From positions 1 to 9,850 of the forward strand of contig DATLWR010000038.1 in assembly GCA_035576205.1 (NCBI GenBank): a stretch of DNA of 9,850 nt, read 5' to 3'. This document shows, in pieces, positions 1-6,960 of the stretch (position 1 is the first letter of the stretch; the number at the start of each line of letters is the position of its first letter). The DNA comes from DATLWR01 sp035576205. Its GTDB lineage: Bacteria; Pseudomonadota; Zetaproteobacteria; Mariprofundales; Mariprofundaceae. A model generated the notes under the pieces. That model was not told the origin of the DNA. It ran no database searches and saw only the letters and a program-made list of their open reading frames with translations. The translations under genes were made by a program, and so were the position numbers.

Positions 1-834
1 CGCCGACAGCAGGAAGAGCGCCAGGCCGGTGTAGAGGGTGACGAGCGAGCCCAGCAGCGGGATATCGAACCAGAAGACCGCCACGACGATGATCAGCGTA
101 GCCTCGAGACTGCCGATGATGAAGCCGGGCAGCGCCTTGCCGAGCAGGACCTCGAACGGCCTGAGCGGCGTCACCAGCAGCTGGTCGAAGGTACCCTGCT
201 CGCGCTCGCGCGCTACGGAAAGTGCGATCACCAGCATCGTCACCACCAGCGTGATCAGCCCGGCGATACCGGGGATCAGGAACCAGCGGCTCTGCAGGTT
301 GGGATTGAACCAGGCGCGCACCTCGACATGCACCGGCGGCCCGGTGGCACCCGTGGCCTGCAGCCGCGCCTCGTTGAAGGCCTGCACGATATTGCGCGCA
401 TAGCCCAGCACGATCAGCGCCGTATTGGAGTTGCGGCCGTCGACGATCAGCTGCACGGGTGCTGGCTGCCCCAGTGCCAGATCGCGGCTGAACTGACGGC
501 CGATATGCACCACCAGCAGCACCTCCTGGGTATCGATCAGCGACCGTACCTCGTCATCGTGGCGGACGACCGCCACCCGCTCGAAGGCGGGCGTGCCGGC
601 AAAGCGGGCGGCGAGATCCCGCGAGGCCGTGCCGCCGTCCTCGTTGTAGATCGCATACTGCACGTGATTGAGATCGAAGCTGGCGGCATAACCGAATACC
701 ATCAGCTGGATCACCGGTGGCCCGATCAGCACGAAGCGACTCTTCTTGTCCTTCAGCAGCGCCAGGAACTCCTTGCCCATCAGGGCGAGGATGCGCTGCC
801 ACATGGCCGCCAGTTTCGTCATGCCTGCCGCCAT
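1..834 (-). CDS. ybhR: ABC-2 type permease, second subunit (YbhR-like), 3' end cut by window
   Basis: Membrane subunit of an ABC exporter; 278 residues are visible and the frame is open to base 1. Residues 34-50 form a first membrane helix after a cytoplasmic N-terminus carrying the GKEFLALLKD element, which has a counterpart in the preceding permease. A large extracytoplasmic domain follows (about 51-185), then helices at about 187-207, 234-256 and 262-278. The segment AREREQGTFDQLLVTPL (208-224) is the typical cytoplasmic loop of ABC-2 permeases of the YbhS/YbhR/YhhJ type. Family members are about 370 residues, so roughly 90 residues lie outside the window. The ATG at 834 starts one base after the stop of the preceding permease (TGAGATG). 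A second ATG at 822 is an alternative start; neither has a strong ribosome binding site, so translation probably depends on coupling. It likely forms a heterodimer with the upstream permease. The family is clear; the ybhR name rests on gene order. Confidence 0.9.
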   Translation of the reverse strand, partial: MAAGMTKLAAMWQRILALMGKEFLALLKDKKSRFVLIGPPVIQLMVFGYAASFDLNHVQYAIYNEDGGTASRDLAARFAGTPAFERVAVVRHDDEVRSLIDTQEVLLVVHIGRQFSRDLALGQPAPVQLIVDGRNSNTALIVLGYARNIVQAFNEARLQATGATGPPVHVEVRAWFNPNLQSRWFLIPGIAGLITLVVTMLVIALSVAREREQGTFDQLLVTPLRPFEVLLGKALPGFIIGSLEATLIIVVAVFWFDIPLLGSLVTLYTGLALFLLSA

Positions 835-835
835 C

Positions 836-1978
836 TCAGTCCAGCCTCTTGCGGGAGATGCGGCGCACCATGGCCAGGAAGAAGAGCGCCATGACGGCCA
901 GCGCCACCGTATTCGGCCAGATCACCGCCCAGACGTTGCCGGCCATGAAGATCGTGTGCAGCAGCGACACGAAATAGCGCGCCGGGATGATGTGGGTGAT
1001 CGCCTGTACGACCTGGGGCATGCTGTCGATCTCGAAGATAAAGCCGGAGAGCAGGAAGGCCGGCAGGAAGGTGACGATCAGCGCGATCTGCGAGGCGACG
1101 AACTGGTTCTTCGCCACCGTCGAGATCAACAGCCCCATGCCGAGCGCCACCAGCAGGAACAGCGACGCAACAAAGATCAGCAGCAGCAGCGAACCGCGCA
1201 GCGGCACGCCGAACAGCCACACGGCCATCGCCACCGACAGCAGCATGCCGCCGGTGCCGAGCATGAAATAGGGCACCAGCTTGCCGACCATGATCTCGAC
1301 GATGGAGACCGGGGTGGCCATCAGCGACTCCATGGTGCCACGCTCCCATTCGCGCGATACCACGAGTGCCGTCAGCAAGGCGCCGATCAGCGTCATGATC
1401 ACGGCGATCAGCCCCGGCACGAGGTAGTTGTGGCTTTTGAGTTCGCTGTTGAACCAGACCCGCTGCTCGATCGCTACCGGCAAGCCGAGCGGCTTCGCTC
1501 CCGTCGCGGCGTACTGCTGCAGCCAGGTGGCCCAGACACCAGAGACATAGCCGCTGACCAGCCGCGCCGTGTTGGCGTTGACGCCATTGACAATGAGCTG
1601 TGCAGGCGCACCGCCCGGCTGGTAGAGATCGCGGCCGAAATCGCTCTTCAGGTGCAGGATCGCATCCACCTTGCCGTTCAGCATCGCCGCCTCGGCCGCC
1701 GGCATGTCGGCATACGGCTGCGGCGCGAAATACTCCAGCTTGCGGAAGGCGCCGGTAAACGAGGCGGTGGCCGCATCCGGTTTCTCCACCACCAGCGCGA
1801 TCGGCACATGCTTGGCATCGAGCGACACGCCGTAGCCGAACAGCAATAACAGCACCAGCGGCAACACGAAGGCGATGGCGATGCTGGAGGGATCGCGCAG
1901 GATCTGCAGGAACTCCTTGCGCATCAGCCCTGCCAGACGCATGCGGCTGAGCCCCTTGTTGCCACCTCCGGCGCTCAT
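836..1978 (-). CDS. ybhS: ABC-2 type permease, first subunit (YbhS-like)
   Basis: Inner-membrane permease subunit of 380 residues, close to the size of E. coli YbhS. A short cytoplasmic N-terminus with RKEFLQILRDP (20-30) precedes helix 1 (about 32-51). A large periplasmic domain spans about 52-185, and five more hydrophobic segments lie at about 187-208, 231-256, 263-287, 297-318 and 356-372. The loop SREWERGTMESLMATP (208-223) and the FLPAFLLSGFIFEI stretch (304-317) are hallmarks of ABC-2 permeases. The protein ends in a basic cytoplasmic tail. The frame is open further upstream to an ATG at 2122. The start at 1978 is chosen because it forms an ATGA overlap with the stop of the ATPase gene, has a GGGAGG site four bases upstream, and puts the family N-terminus in the right place. 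It shares layout with the following permease, consistent with an old duplication and a heterodimeric channel. Confidence 0.93.
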   Translation of the reverse strand: MSAGGGNKGLSRMRLAGLMRKEFLQILRDPSSIAIAFVLPLVLLLLFGYGVSLDAKHVPIALVVEKPDAATASFTGAFRKLEYFAPQPYADMPAAEAAMLNGKVDAILHLKSDFGRDLYQPGGAPAQLIVNGVNANTARLVSGYVSGVWATWLQQYAATGAKPLGLPVAIEQRVWFNSELKSHNYLVPGLIAVIMTLIGALLTALVVSREWERGTMESLMATPVSIVEIMVGKLVPYFMLGTGGMLLSVAMAVWLFGVPLRGSLLLLIFVASLFLLVALGMGLLISTVAKNQFVASQIALIVTFLPAFLLSGFIFEIDSMPQVVQAITHIIPARYFVSLLHTIFMAGNVWAVIWPNTVALAVMALFFLAMVRRISRKRLD

Positions 1979-3714
1979 GCCGCCTCCCGCTGGATCAGCG
2001 CGATGAAGGCATCCTCCATCGTCGCCACCGGTTTGCCGGTGGCGGCAGCCGTCTGCTTGATCGATTGCGGCGTGCCGTCTGCCAGGATGCTGCCCTCGGC
2101 CATGATCACCAGCCGGTCGCAATACTCCGCTTCCTCCATGAAGTGGGTGGTCACCAGTACCGTCACGCCGTGCTCGGCCAGTGTGTTGATGCGCTGCCAG
2201 AATTCGCGCCGCGCCAGCGGGTCCACCCCCGAGGTCGGCTCGTCGAGGAACAGGATGTCGGGCTCGTGCAGAAGTGCGGCCGCCATCGCCAGCCGCTGCT
2301 TGTAACCGAGCGACAGGTCGTTGCTGGTGGTATCGGCGACATCGCGCAAGTCGAAGCGGTCGAAGGCCCAGTCGATACGATTACCCCGCTGCTGCCGGCT
2401 CAACCCGTAGGCGCTGCTGAAGAAGCGCAGGTTCTCCAGTACGCTGAGCGTACCGTAGAGCGAGAAGCGCTGCGACATGTAGCCGATGCGACTGCGGGCG
2501 CTGGCCGGCGCCTCGCGCAGGTTCACTCCCGCCACGGTGAGATGGCCGGCACTTGCCGGCAACAGGCCGCAGAGCATACGGAAGGTGGTCGATTTGCCGG
2601 CACCGTTGGCGCCGAGCAGGCCGAACACCTCGCCGCGCCGGACATGGAAATCGATCTCCTTTACCGCCTGGAAACTGCCGAAGTAACGCGACAGGCCCTT
2701 CACCTCGATCACCGGCACGTCGCTGGCCGCTGCAGTCGCCGACGCGGCGGCTGCCGGTTCCGGAGGGATGGCGCCGACACCGCCCAGCATGGCCACGAAT
2801 GCATCCTCGAAACGCGGTTCCGCCGCCTTGATCGCAGCATTGCCGAGCCCCCAGGCCTCCGGCTCCGGCGACTGCCCTTCGTGCATCACCAGCCGTACCG
2901 CCTCGCCCTGGATCAGCGCATCCAGCACCGGCTCCTGCTGCACAAGATGCTGCTGCAGGCTGCGCCGCAACCGTTCGCCGCCGGTGACGAACCAGGTCCG
3001 CCCCTGCATGCGACGGCTGAACTCCGCAGGTTTCCCCTGTCCCAGCAATTGTCCCTGGTGCAGCAGCAAGAGTTCGTCGCAGCGCTCGGCCTCGTCGAGA
3101 TAAGCGGTACTGAACAGCACGCTCATGCCTGCCTGTTTGACCTGCCGGTAGACGATCTCCCACAGCTCGCGGCGCGACACCGGATCGACACCGGCGGTCG
3201 GCTCGTCGAGAAGCAGCAGCCTCGGCGAACGCACCAGCGTACAGGCAAGCCCGAGCTTCTGTTTCATGCCACCGGAGAGCTGTCCGGCCAGCCGCCTGGT
3301 GAATGGCGCTAGCCCCGTCATGTGCATCAGCTCGGCATAGCGCTCGGGACGCACCTCGTGGGCCACATGCTGCAGATCGGCATAGAGATCGAGATTCTCC
3401 TGCACGCTGAGATCCTCGTAGAGGCCGAAACGTTGCGGCATGTAGCTGAGCTGCTGCTGCACGGCGAGCGGCTCGCGGCCTACATCCCGCCCCAGCACGA
3501 AAAGGCTGCCGGCATCGGGTTGCAGCAGACCGGCCAAGAGCCGCATCAGGGTCGTCTTGCCGGCGCCGTCGGGACCGATCAGGCCGGTAACGCAACCGGC
3601 GCGCAGGCTGGCGCTGACTTCGTGCAGCGCCCGGATGCGCCGCTTGCCGGCGATGAACTCCTTGCTGACTCCCGTCAGCTGAGCGATGGCGTCAGCAGCG
3701 CTGCCTGCAGCCAT
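1975..3714 (-). CDS. ybhF: Tandem ABC transporter ATPase, two nucleotide-binding domains in one chain (YbhF-like)
   Basis: ATP-hydrolysing subunit of the exporter, 579 residues, nearly the length of E. coli YbhF. Domain 1 has Walker A GPDGAGKTT (47-55), Q-loop Q94, signature LSGGMKQK (146-153) and Walker B ending D170-E171. Its switch position reads STAYLDEAE, with Ala204 where His is usual. An Ala/Pro-rich linker (about 316-333) leads to domain 2: Walker A GANGAGKST (368-376), Q-loop Q415, signature LSLGYKQ (467-473), Walker B D491-E492 and an intact switch His524. The two ATP sites are therefore not equivalent. Both domains end in a similar stretch (RFEDAFVAML, TMEDAFIALI). The start is fixed: an in-frame stop, that of the adaptor gene, lies 15 bases upstream. 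No good ribosome binding site is visible, so re-initiation after the adaptor gene is likely. The stop overlaps the permease start (ATGA). Confidence 0.94.
   Translation of the reverse strand: MAAGSAADAIAQLTGVSKEFIAGKRRIRALHEVSASLRAGCVTGLIGPDGAGKTTLMRLLAGLLQPDAGSLFVLGRDVGREPLAVQQQLSYMPQRFGLYEDLSVQENLDLYADLQHVAHEVRPERYAELMHMTGLAPFTRRLAGQLSGGMKQKLGLACTLVRSPRLLLLDEPTAGVDPVSRRELWEIVYRQVKQAGMSVLFSTAYLDEAERCDELLLLHQGQLLGQGKPAEFSRRMQGRTWFVTGGERLRRSLQQHLVQQEPVLDALIQGEAVRLVMHEGQSPEPEAWGLGNAAIKAAEPRFEDAFVAMLGGVGAIPPEPAAAASATAAASDVPVIEVKGLSRYFGSFQAVKEIDFHVRRGEVFGLLGANGAGKSTTFRMLCGLLPASAGHLTVAGVNLREAPASARSRIGYMSQRFSLYGTLSVLENLRFFSSAYGLSRQQRGNRIDWAFDRFDLRDVADTTSNDLSLGYKQRLAMAAALLHEPDILFLDEPTSGVDPLARREFWQRINTLAEHGVTVLVTTHFMEEAEYCDRLVIMAEGSILADGTPQSIKQTAAATGKPVATMEDAFIALIQREAA
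1983..1988 (-). promoter_or_regulatory. Ribosome binding site of the first permease
   Basis: GGGAGG on the minus strand, four bases before the ATG at 1978, inside the end of the ATPase gene. It supports the short start over the upstream ATG at 2122. Confidence 0.7.
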
Positions 3715-3726
3715 ATGTCGCGGCCG

Positions 3727-4764
3727 TTACTGCCCGTGGCAGGGATCGGTGTCCGAAGCTGCCGATTGCGGCTGATCGAGGGGAATGGCGACCGTGGCCG
3801 GCATGCCCAGCCGCAGTTCGCCCTCGGGATTGCAGACATAGACGCGCAGCTGGTAGACCAGTTGCGTGCGCATCTCCTCGGTCTGCACCGACTGCGGCGT
3901 GAACTCGGCCGTCGGCGAGATGTAGCCGATCCAGCCGCGGTACTGCTTGCCCGGGAAACTGTCGGTCGTCACTTCGGCGCGCATGCCGGGATGCACGCGG
4001 CCGAGATCGGTTTCGGAGACATAGGCGCGCACCCACAGCGGGTCGGTCATGGCCAGTGTATAAACGGGGCGCTGGGGGCTCGCCATGTCGCCGGGCTCGA
4101 GGATGCGGTTGCGGATAATGCCATCGGCGGGCGCATGGAGGCTGGCATCGTCCAGCTCCTTCTTCGCCAGTGCCAGCTGCGCCTGGTCGGCTTTCAGTCC
4201 TGCCTTGGCGGCGTCAATATCTTCCTGCCGCGGCCCCTGCTCGGCGAGCTTCAAGAGCTGTGTTGCAGCCTTGACGCGCTCGCGGGCGGCGGTCGCGGCG
4301 GCCTTGGCGTTGTCGGCCTGTTCCTTCGGAGCGAGATCCTGCTCGCTCAACGTCTGCAACCGCTTGGCGGTACGTGCGGCATCGTCGGCCTCGGCCTCGG
4401 CGGCGGCCAGATCGGCGCGCGCCTTGCGGATATCCTCGGGACGGTTGCCGGCCAGCATGCGGGCGACGATCGCCTGCTGCGCCTCGACCTGGGCGGCGGC
4501 ACGGTCGGCCACGGCCTGCAAGCGGTCGGCATCGAGTTTCGCCAGCAGTTGCCCCTTGCGCACCTGTGCACCTTCCTGCACCAGCATTTCGGCGATGCGA
4601 CCGTTGCCGTTGATGGCCAGCTCGACCTCGCGCATGTCGACGTTGCCGTACAGCTTCAAGCGGCCGTTCTCCATCGCCTGATCGCGGTCGTGCCACCACC
4701 AGATGCCACCGGCGACCGCCAGTAGCAGCACTGCTGCCACCGGGCGCAGAACGGTCTTGTTCAC
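3727..4764 (-). CDS. ybhG: HlyD-family periplasmic adaptor (membrane fusion protein, YbhG-like)
   Basis: Links the inner-membrane ABC transporter to the outer-membrane channel; 345 residues. A single N-terminal membrane anchor (about 7-24) is followed by the first half of a lipoyl-like domain (about 48-78, with EGAQVRKGQLLAKLD). A long Ala/Gln/Glu-rich coiled-coil hairpin follows (about 80-205), then the second lipoyl half (ASLHAPADGIIRNRILEPGD, 207-226) and a beta-barrel domain (from about 243, LWVRAYVSETDL). The start codon is GTG, overlapping the tolC-like stop as GTGA, with GGGGAG five bases upstream. The next in-frame Met (31) would remove the anchor. Two cysteines, C311 and C342, fall in the periplasmic part; the second lies in a C-terminal tail ending CHGQ. 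The stop lies 12 bases before the ATPase start. The family is certain; the ybhG name comes from gene order. Confidence 0.92.
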   Translation of the reverse strand: MNKTVLRPVAAVLLLAVAGGIWWWHDRDQAMENGRLKLYGNVDMREVELAINGNGRIAEMLVQEGAQVRKGQLLAKLDADRLQAVADRAAAQVEAQQAIVARMLAGNRPEDIRKARADLAAAEAEADDAARTAKRLQTLSEQDLAPKEQADNAKAAATAARERVKAATQLLKLAEQGPRQEDIDAAKAGLKADQAQLALAKKELDDASLHAPADGIIRNRILEPGDMASPQRPVYTLAMTDPLWVRAYVSETDLGRVHPGMRAEVTTDSFPGKQYRGWIGYISPTAEFTPQSVQTEEMRTQLVYQLRVYVCNPEGELRLGMPATVAIPLDQPQSAASDTDPCHGQ

Positions 4765-6104
4765 GGATTCTCCCCGTAGACATTCGGCAGCGGCTTATCG
4801 GTCAGCTCTCCGACGCTGGCGCGCAATTGCAGGTTGGCGAAAACATATTGCGATCTGGCGGCGGCAAGATCCTTCTCGGCGGTGTAGTTGCGCTCGTCGG
4901 CATCGAGCACCTCGGTGACGGTCCGCAGACCCACCTCATGTCCAAGATGCGCCGCCTCGGCCGCCTGCTTGGCGGAGACGCTCGCCTTCTGCATGGCCGA
5001 CACCTGCGCGGCAGCCGCCTCGAGCGCCAGATAGGCCTGGCGGGCAGTCAGGCGCGCCAGACGCTTGTCGTCCGCCAGCGAGAATTCAGCCTGCAGCGCC
5101 TCCTTCTCGCTCTTGCGCACCTGCGCCAGGTTGCCGCCGCCGGCAAACAGCGGCATGTTCACCTGCACACCGACCGACTGATCGCGCACCGTCGCGCCGG
5201 AACCGAGCTGGGTGTCGCCCGAACGGTCGCGGTTGATCTCGGCGAACGCCTCCACTTTCGGCAGTGCACCACCCAGCGCCTTCTGCTCACCCTCCTTGGC
5301 CACATCCAGTTGCAGGCCGGAGAGCAGCACCGGGATGGCCTGCTCGGCAGCCCTGTTTTCCCATGCGGCGGGATCGGCAGGTGCCGGTTCGGCCGGATTC
5401 TCGGCCAGCGGCGGCGGCACGACGCCCTCGACCGTTTCGCCGGTCAGCGATGCCAGCGTGGCCTTGGCCTGGTCGAGGTCATTTTCGGCCTTCAGCCGGT
5501 CCGCCCTGGCCAGATCGTGGCGCGCCTCGGCATCGAGCCGGTCGGTCATCGCCGATGCACCCACCTTGAACGACGCTTCCGCCTGGGCCGCCAGCTTGCC
5601 GGCAGCCTCCTCGCGCGCCTGTGCGGCGACCACGGCCGCCTGCGCATTGGCGACGTCGAGCACGGCCTGTGCCGCCTCCAGCATCAGCCGCTGGCGCTCC
5701 AGGCGCAGCTTCAGGTCGCCCGTCTCGGCGGAGAGTTCGCCTTGCCGGTAACCGGCCCAACGCTCGAGATCGAACAGCGGCTGCACGACCTTCAGGCCGA
5801 TGCGGTTTTCCGTGTAATTCAGTCTGGTCTTGAAAAAGGTCTGCGGGACGTCGTAGTTGCTGGTCTGCTTGCGGCGTTGCAGCGAACCGTTCGCATCGAC
5901 GCGCGGCAACAACCCGGCCAAACCGATCGAGGCATCCTCAGCCGCGGCATCGCGGCCGGCTTCGGCTGCCTTCACAGCCGGCGCATGCGCCAGCGCCAGA
6001 TCGATCGCCTGCTGCAGCGTCATCGGTTCGGCCCAGAGCGGAGCCGGCAGCAACAGGCAGCAGAGAAGCATGAGCCGTCGCACCGTTCGCCTAGCTGCCG
6101 TCAT
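4761..6104 (-). CDS. TolC-family outer-membrane efflux channel
   Basis: Outer-membrane factor, 447 residues, forming the exit duct for the ABC exporter encoded downstream. The N-terminus is a signal peptide: basic residues (R5, R6, R9, R10), a hydrophobic LMLLCCLLL core, and a likely cleavage after PLWA (residue 25). The mature part starts with the typical MTLQQAIDLALAHAPAV. The structural duplication of TolC is visible: VGASAMTDRLDAEA (181-194) parallels VGLRTVTEVLDADE (391-404), each followed by a long helical stretch. Beta-strand-like segments lie at about 84-112 and 282-321. The frame is open far upstream, but the ATG at 6104 is chosen because it begins the signal peptide and has GGGAGG six bases before it. 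It overlaps the adaptor start by four bases (GTGA), so channel and adaptor are translationally coupled. The outer-membrane efflux protein family is clear. Confidence 0.94.
   Translation of the reverse strand: MTAARRTVRRLMLLCCLLLPAPLWAEPMTLQQAIDLALAHAPAVKAAEAGRDAAAEDASIGLAGLLPRVDANGSLQRRKQTSNYDVPQTFFKTRLNYTENRIGLKVVQPLFDLERWAGYRQGELSAETGDLKLRLERQRLMLEAAQAVLDVANAQAAVVAAQAREEAAGKLAAQAEASFKVGASAMTDRLDAEARHDLARADRLKAENDLDQAKATLASLTGETVEGVVPPPLAENPAEPAPADPAAWENRAAEQAIPVLLSGLQLDVAKEGEQKALGGALPKVEAFAEINRDRSGDTQLGSGATVRDQSVGVQVNMPLFAGGGNLAQVRKSEKEALQAEFSLADDKRLARLTARQAYLALEAAAAQVSAMQKASVSAKQAAEAAHLGHEVGLRTVTEVLDADERNYTAEKDLAAARSQYVFANLQLRASVGELTDKPLPNVYGENP
4770..4775 (-). promoter_or_regulatory. Ribosome binding site supporting the GTG start of the adaptor gene
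   Basis: GGGGAG on the minus strand, five bases before GTG at 4764. It supports the unusual start codon, which sits in a GTGA overlap with the preceding stop. Confidence 0.7.
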
Positions 6105-6110
6105 CGTCTG

Positions 6111-6116
6111 CCTCCC
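6111..6116 (-). promoter_or_regulatory. Ribosome binding site of the tolC-like gene
   Basis: GGGAGG on the minus strand, six bases before the ATG at 6104. It decides this start over upstream in-frame codons, which would run back into the preceding gene. Confidence 0.8.
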
Positions 6117-6158
6117 GTACTGGTTTCCCGGCCATTTCCGCTGCGATACGGTCCGGAA

Positions 6159-6174
6159 CCGGGCCTCTGCCCGG
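6159..6174. repeat. Short inverted repeat (6-bp stem, 4-base loop)
   Basis: CCGGGC and GCCCGG arms around a CTCT loop, in the gap between the TPR-like gene and the tolC-like gene. It could fold in the tolC leader transcript. In GC-rich DNA a stem this short may be chance. Confidence 0.4.
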
Positions 6175-6189
6175 AGCATGGCCCATATG

Positions 6190-6210
6190 CCGGCTGATTT
6201 CCACAGCCGG
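6190..6210. repeat. Inverted repeat (7-bp stem, 7-base loop)
   Basis: CCGGCTG and CAGCCGG arms are perfect and enclose seven bases. It lies six bases from the larger hairpin at 6217-6243. There is no T-run on either side, so it is not a terminator by itself; it could be an operator-like palindrome or part of the leader RNA. Confidence 0.4.
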
Positions 6211-6216
6211 AACGCA

Positions 6217-6243
6217 AACAGGACGGCTTGCGGCCGTCCTGTT
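6217..6243 (-). terminator. Probable intrinsic terminator or attenuator after the TPR-like gene
   Basis: A perfect 11-bp stem (arms 6217-6227 and 6233-6243) with a five-base loop starts 15 bases after the TPR-like stop codon. On the minus strand the stem is followed by TTTGCGTT, a weak and interrupted T-tract. It would end or reduce transcription before the export genes. The structure is certain; full termination is not, because the T-tract is poor. Confidence 0.6.
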
Positions 6244-6258
6244 CCTCGCATCCCCGCA

Positions 6259-6924
6259 TCAGCGGAGTTTCTTGTTGACCTTGTCGAGCTTGGCCTGCGC
6301 CTCCGCCTTGCGGCCCTTGGAATAGACCGGCCGGTTCGGCACATCCGGAAGCGCCAGCACCTTCTCGAAGTAGGGCTTGGCTTCCTTGTATTCCTTTTGG
6401 TCCAGCAGGAAATCTCCCATGAAGTAGTTGGCGTCCATATCGTTCGGAGCAACCTCCAGCGCCTTCTTCAGGTAGGCCCGCGCCTTGTCGTCATCGCCGA
6501 AACCCAACCAGCCTCCCGGCACCAGGTAGTAGAAGCTGCCCAGTGTGGTGTAGACCGAGCCGTTCAGTGTCTTCGGATCGATCTTCTCCGCTTCCAGCAG
6601 CAGGTCGCGCCCCTTCTCCATCTGCGGCATCGCCTTCAGCATCGCCTTCAGGCCACCCATGGCACCGGCGTAACCCGCCCGGATGATCGCTTCCCACACC
6701 TTCGGCTCGGCACGGTTCGGATAGGTCTTGGTCAGCGCCTCGGCCTTGGCGACCAGCGCCACGAACTTCGCTTCCTTCTCCTTCTCCGGCGTCTGATAAT
6801 TGGCGATCGCCCACTCGTGCTGCAGATCGATCACCTTGTCCATCACCTCATCGGCCAGCGCCACCGTGCTCATCGTCACCGCAGCCAGCAGCGGCGTCAG
6901 CACACGCAGAAACATCTTCTTCAT
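6259..6924 (-). CDS. Secreted TPR-like protein, function unknown
   Basis: A 221-residue protein with a clear signal peptide (MKKMFLRV, a hydrophobic core, likely cleavage after VALA at residue 24), so it should act in the periplasm. The mature part is helical. Residues about 145-160 (DKARAYLKKALEVAP) and 161-194 (NDMDANYFMGDFLLDQKEYKEA and onward) look like one complete tetratricopeptide repeat plus the second helix of a preceding one, and residues 103-131 may hold a further degenerate copy. The Gly-rich stretch PGGWLGFGDDD (136-146) separates them. The C-terminus is Lys-rich. The start is well supported by GGAGGG five bases upstream of ATG 6924. It lies 36 bases after the dehydrogenase and before the probable terminator, so it is most simply the last gene of the enzyme unit. 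TPR proteins serve as protein-binding scaffolds; a partner in the export or enzyme machinery is inference. No catalytic motif was seen. Confidence 0.85.
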   Translation of the reverse strand: MKKMFLRVLTPLLAAVTMSTVALADEVMDKVIDLQHEWAIANYQTPEKEKEAKFVALVAKAEALTKTYPNRAEPKVWEAIIRAGYAGAMGGLKAMLKAMPQMEKGRDLLLEAEKIDPKTLNGSVYTTLGSFYYLVPGGWLGFGDDDKARAYLKKALEVAPNDMDANYFMGDFLLDQKEYKEAKPYFEKVLALPDVPNRPVYSKGRKAEAQAKLDKVNKKLR

Positions 6925-6960
6925 TTCAACCCTCCATAGATGCAGCGGATATCAGACCTG

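Noticed and set aside
746..1849. Long open frame on the plus strand (367 codons)
   Set aside because: It lies antisense to the first permease. The product is rich in His, Arg, Gln and Asp, as expected from the reverse of a GC-rich coding frame, with no domain and no ribosome binding site.
836..1978. Fusion or frameshift between the two permeases
   Set aside because: Each permease has its own start, stop and complete N-terminal domain; they are simply adjacent genes separated by TGAGATG.
2065..3312. Long plus-strand open frame (415 codons)
   Set aside because: Antisense to the double ATPase, whose motifs are complete on the minus strand. The composition is that of a shadow frame.
3322..4725. 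Long plus-strand open frame (467 codons)
   Set aside because: It spans the boundary of two well-supported minus-strand genes (ATPase and adaptor) and shows no recognisable domain.
4827..6197. Long plus-strand open frame (456 codons)
   Set aside because: Antisense to the TolC-family gene, which has a signal peptide, the internal duplication and a ribosome binding site.
6117..6216. Possible promoter for the tolC-like gene
   Set aside because: CATATG and TATCGC resemble weak -10 elements on the minus strand, but neither has a -35 box at proper spacing, so no promoter is called.
6105..6452. Upstream extension of the tolC-like frame on the minus strand
   Set aside because: The extension overlaps the TPR-like gene and the hairpins, is Arg/Thr/Ser-rich, and would bury the signal peptide inside the protein.
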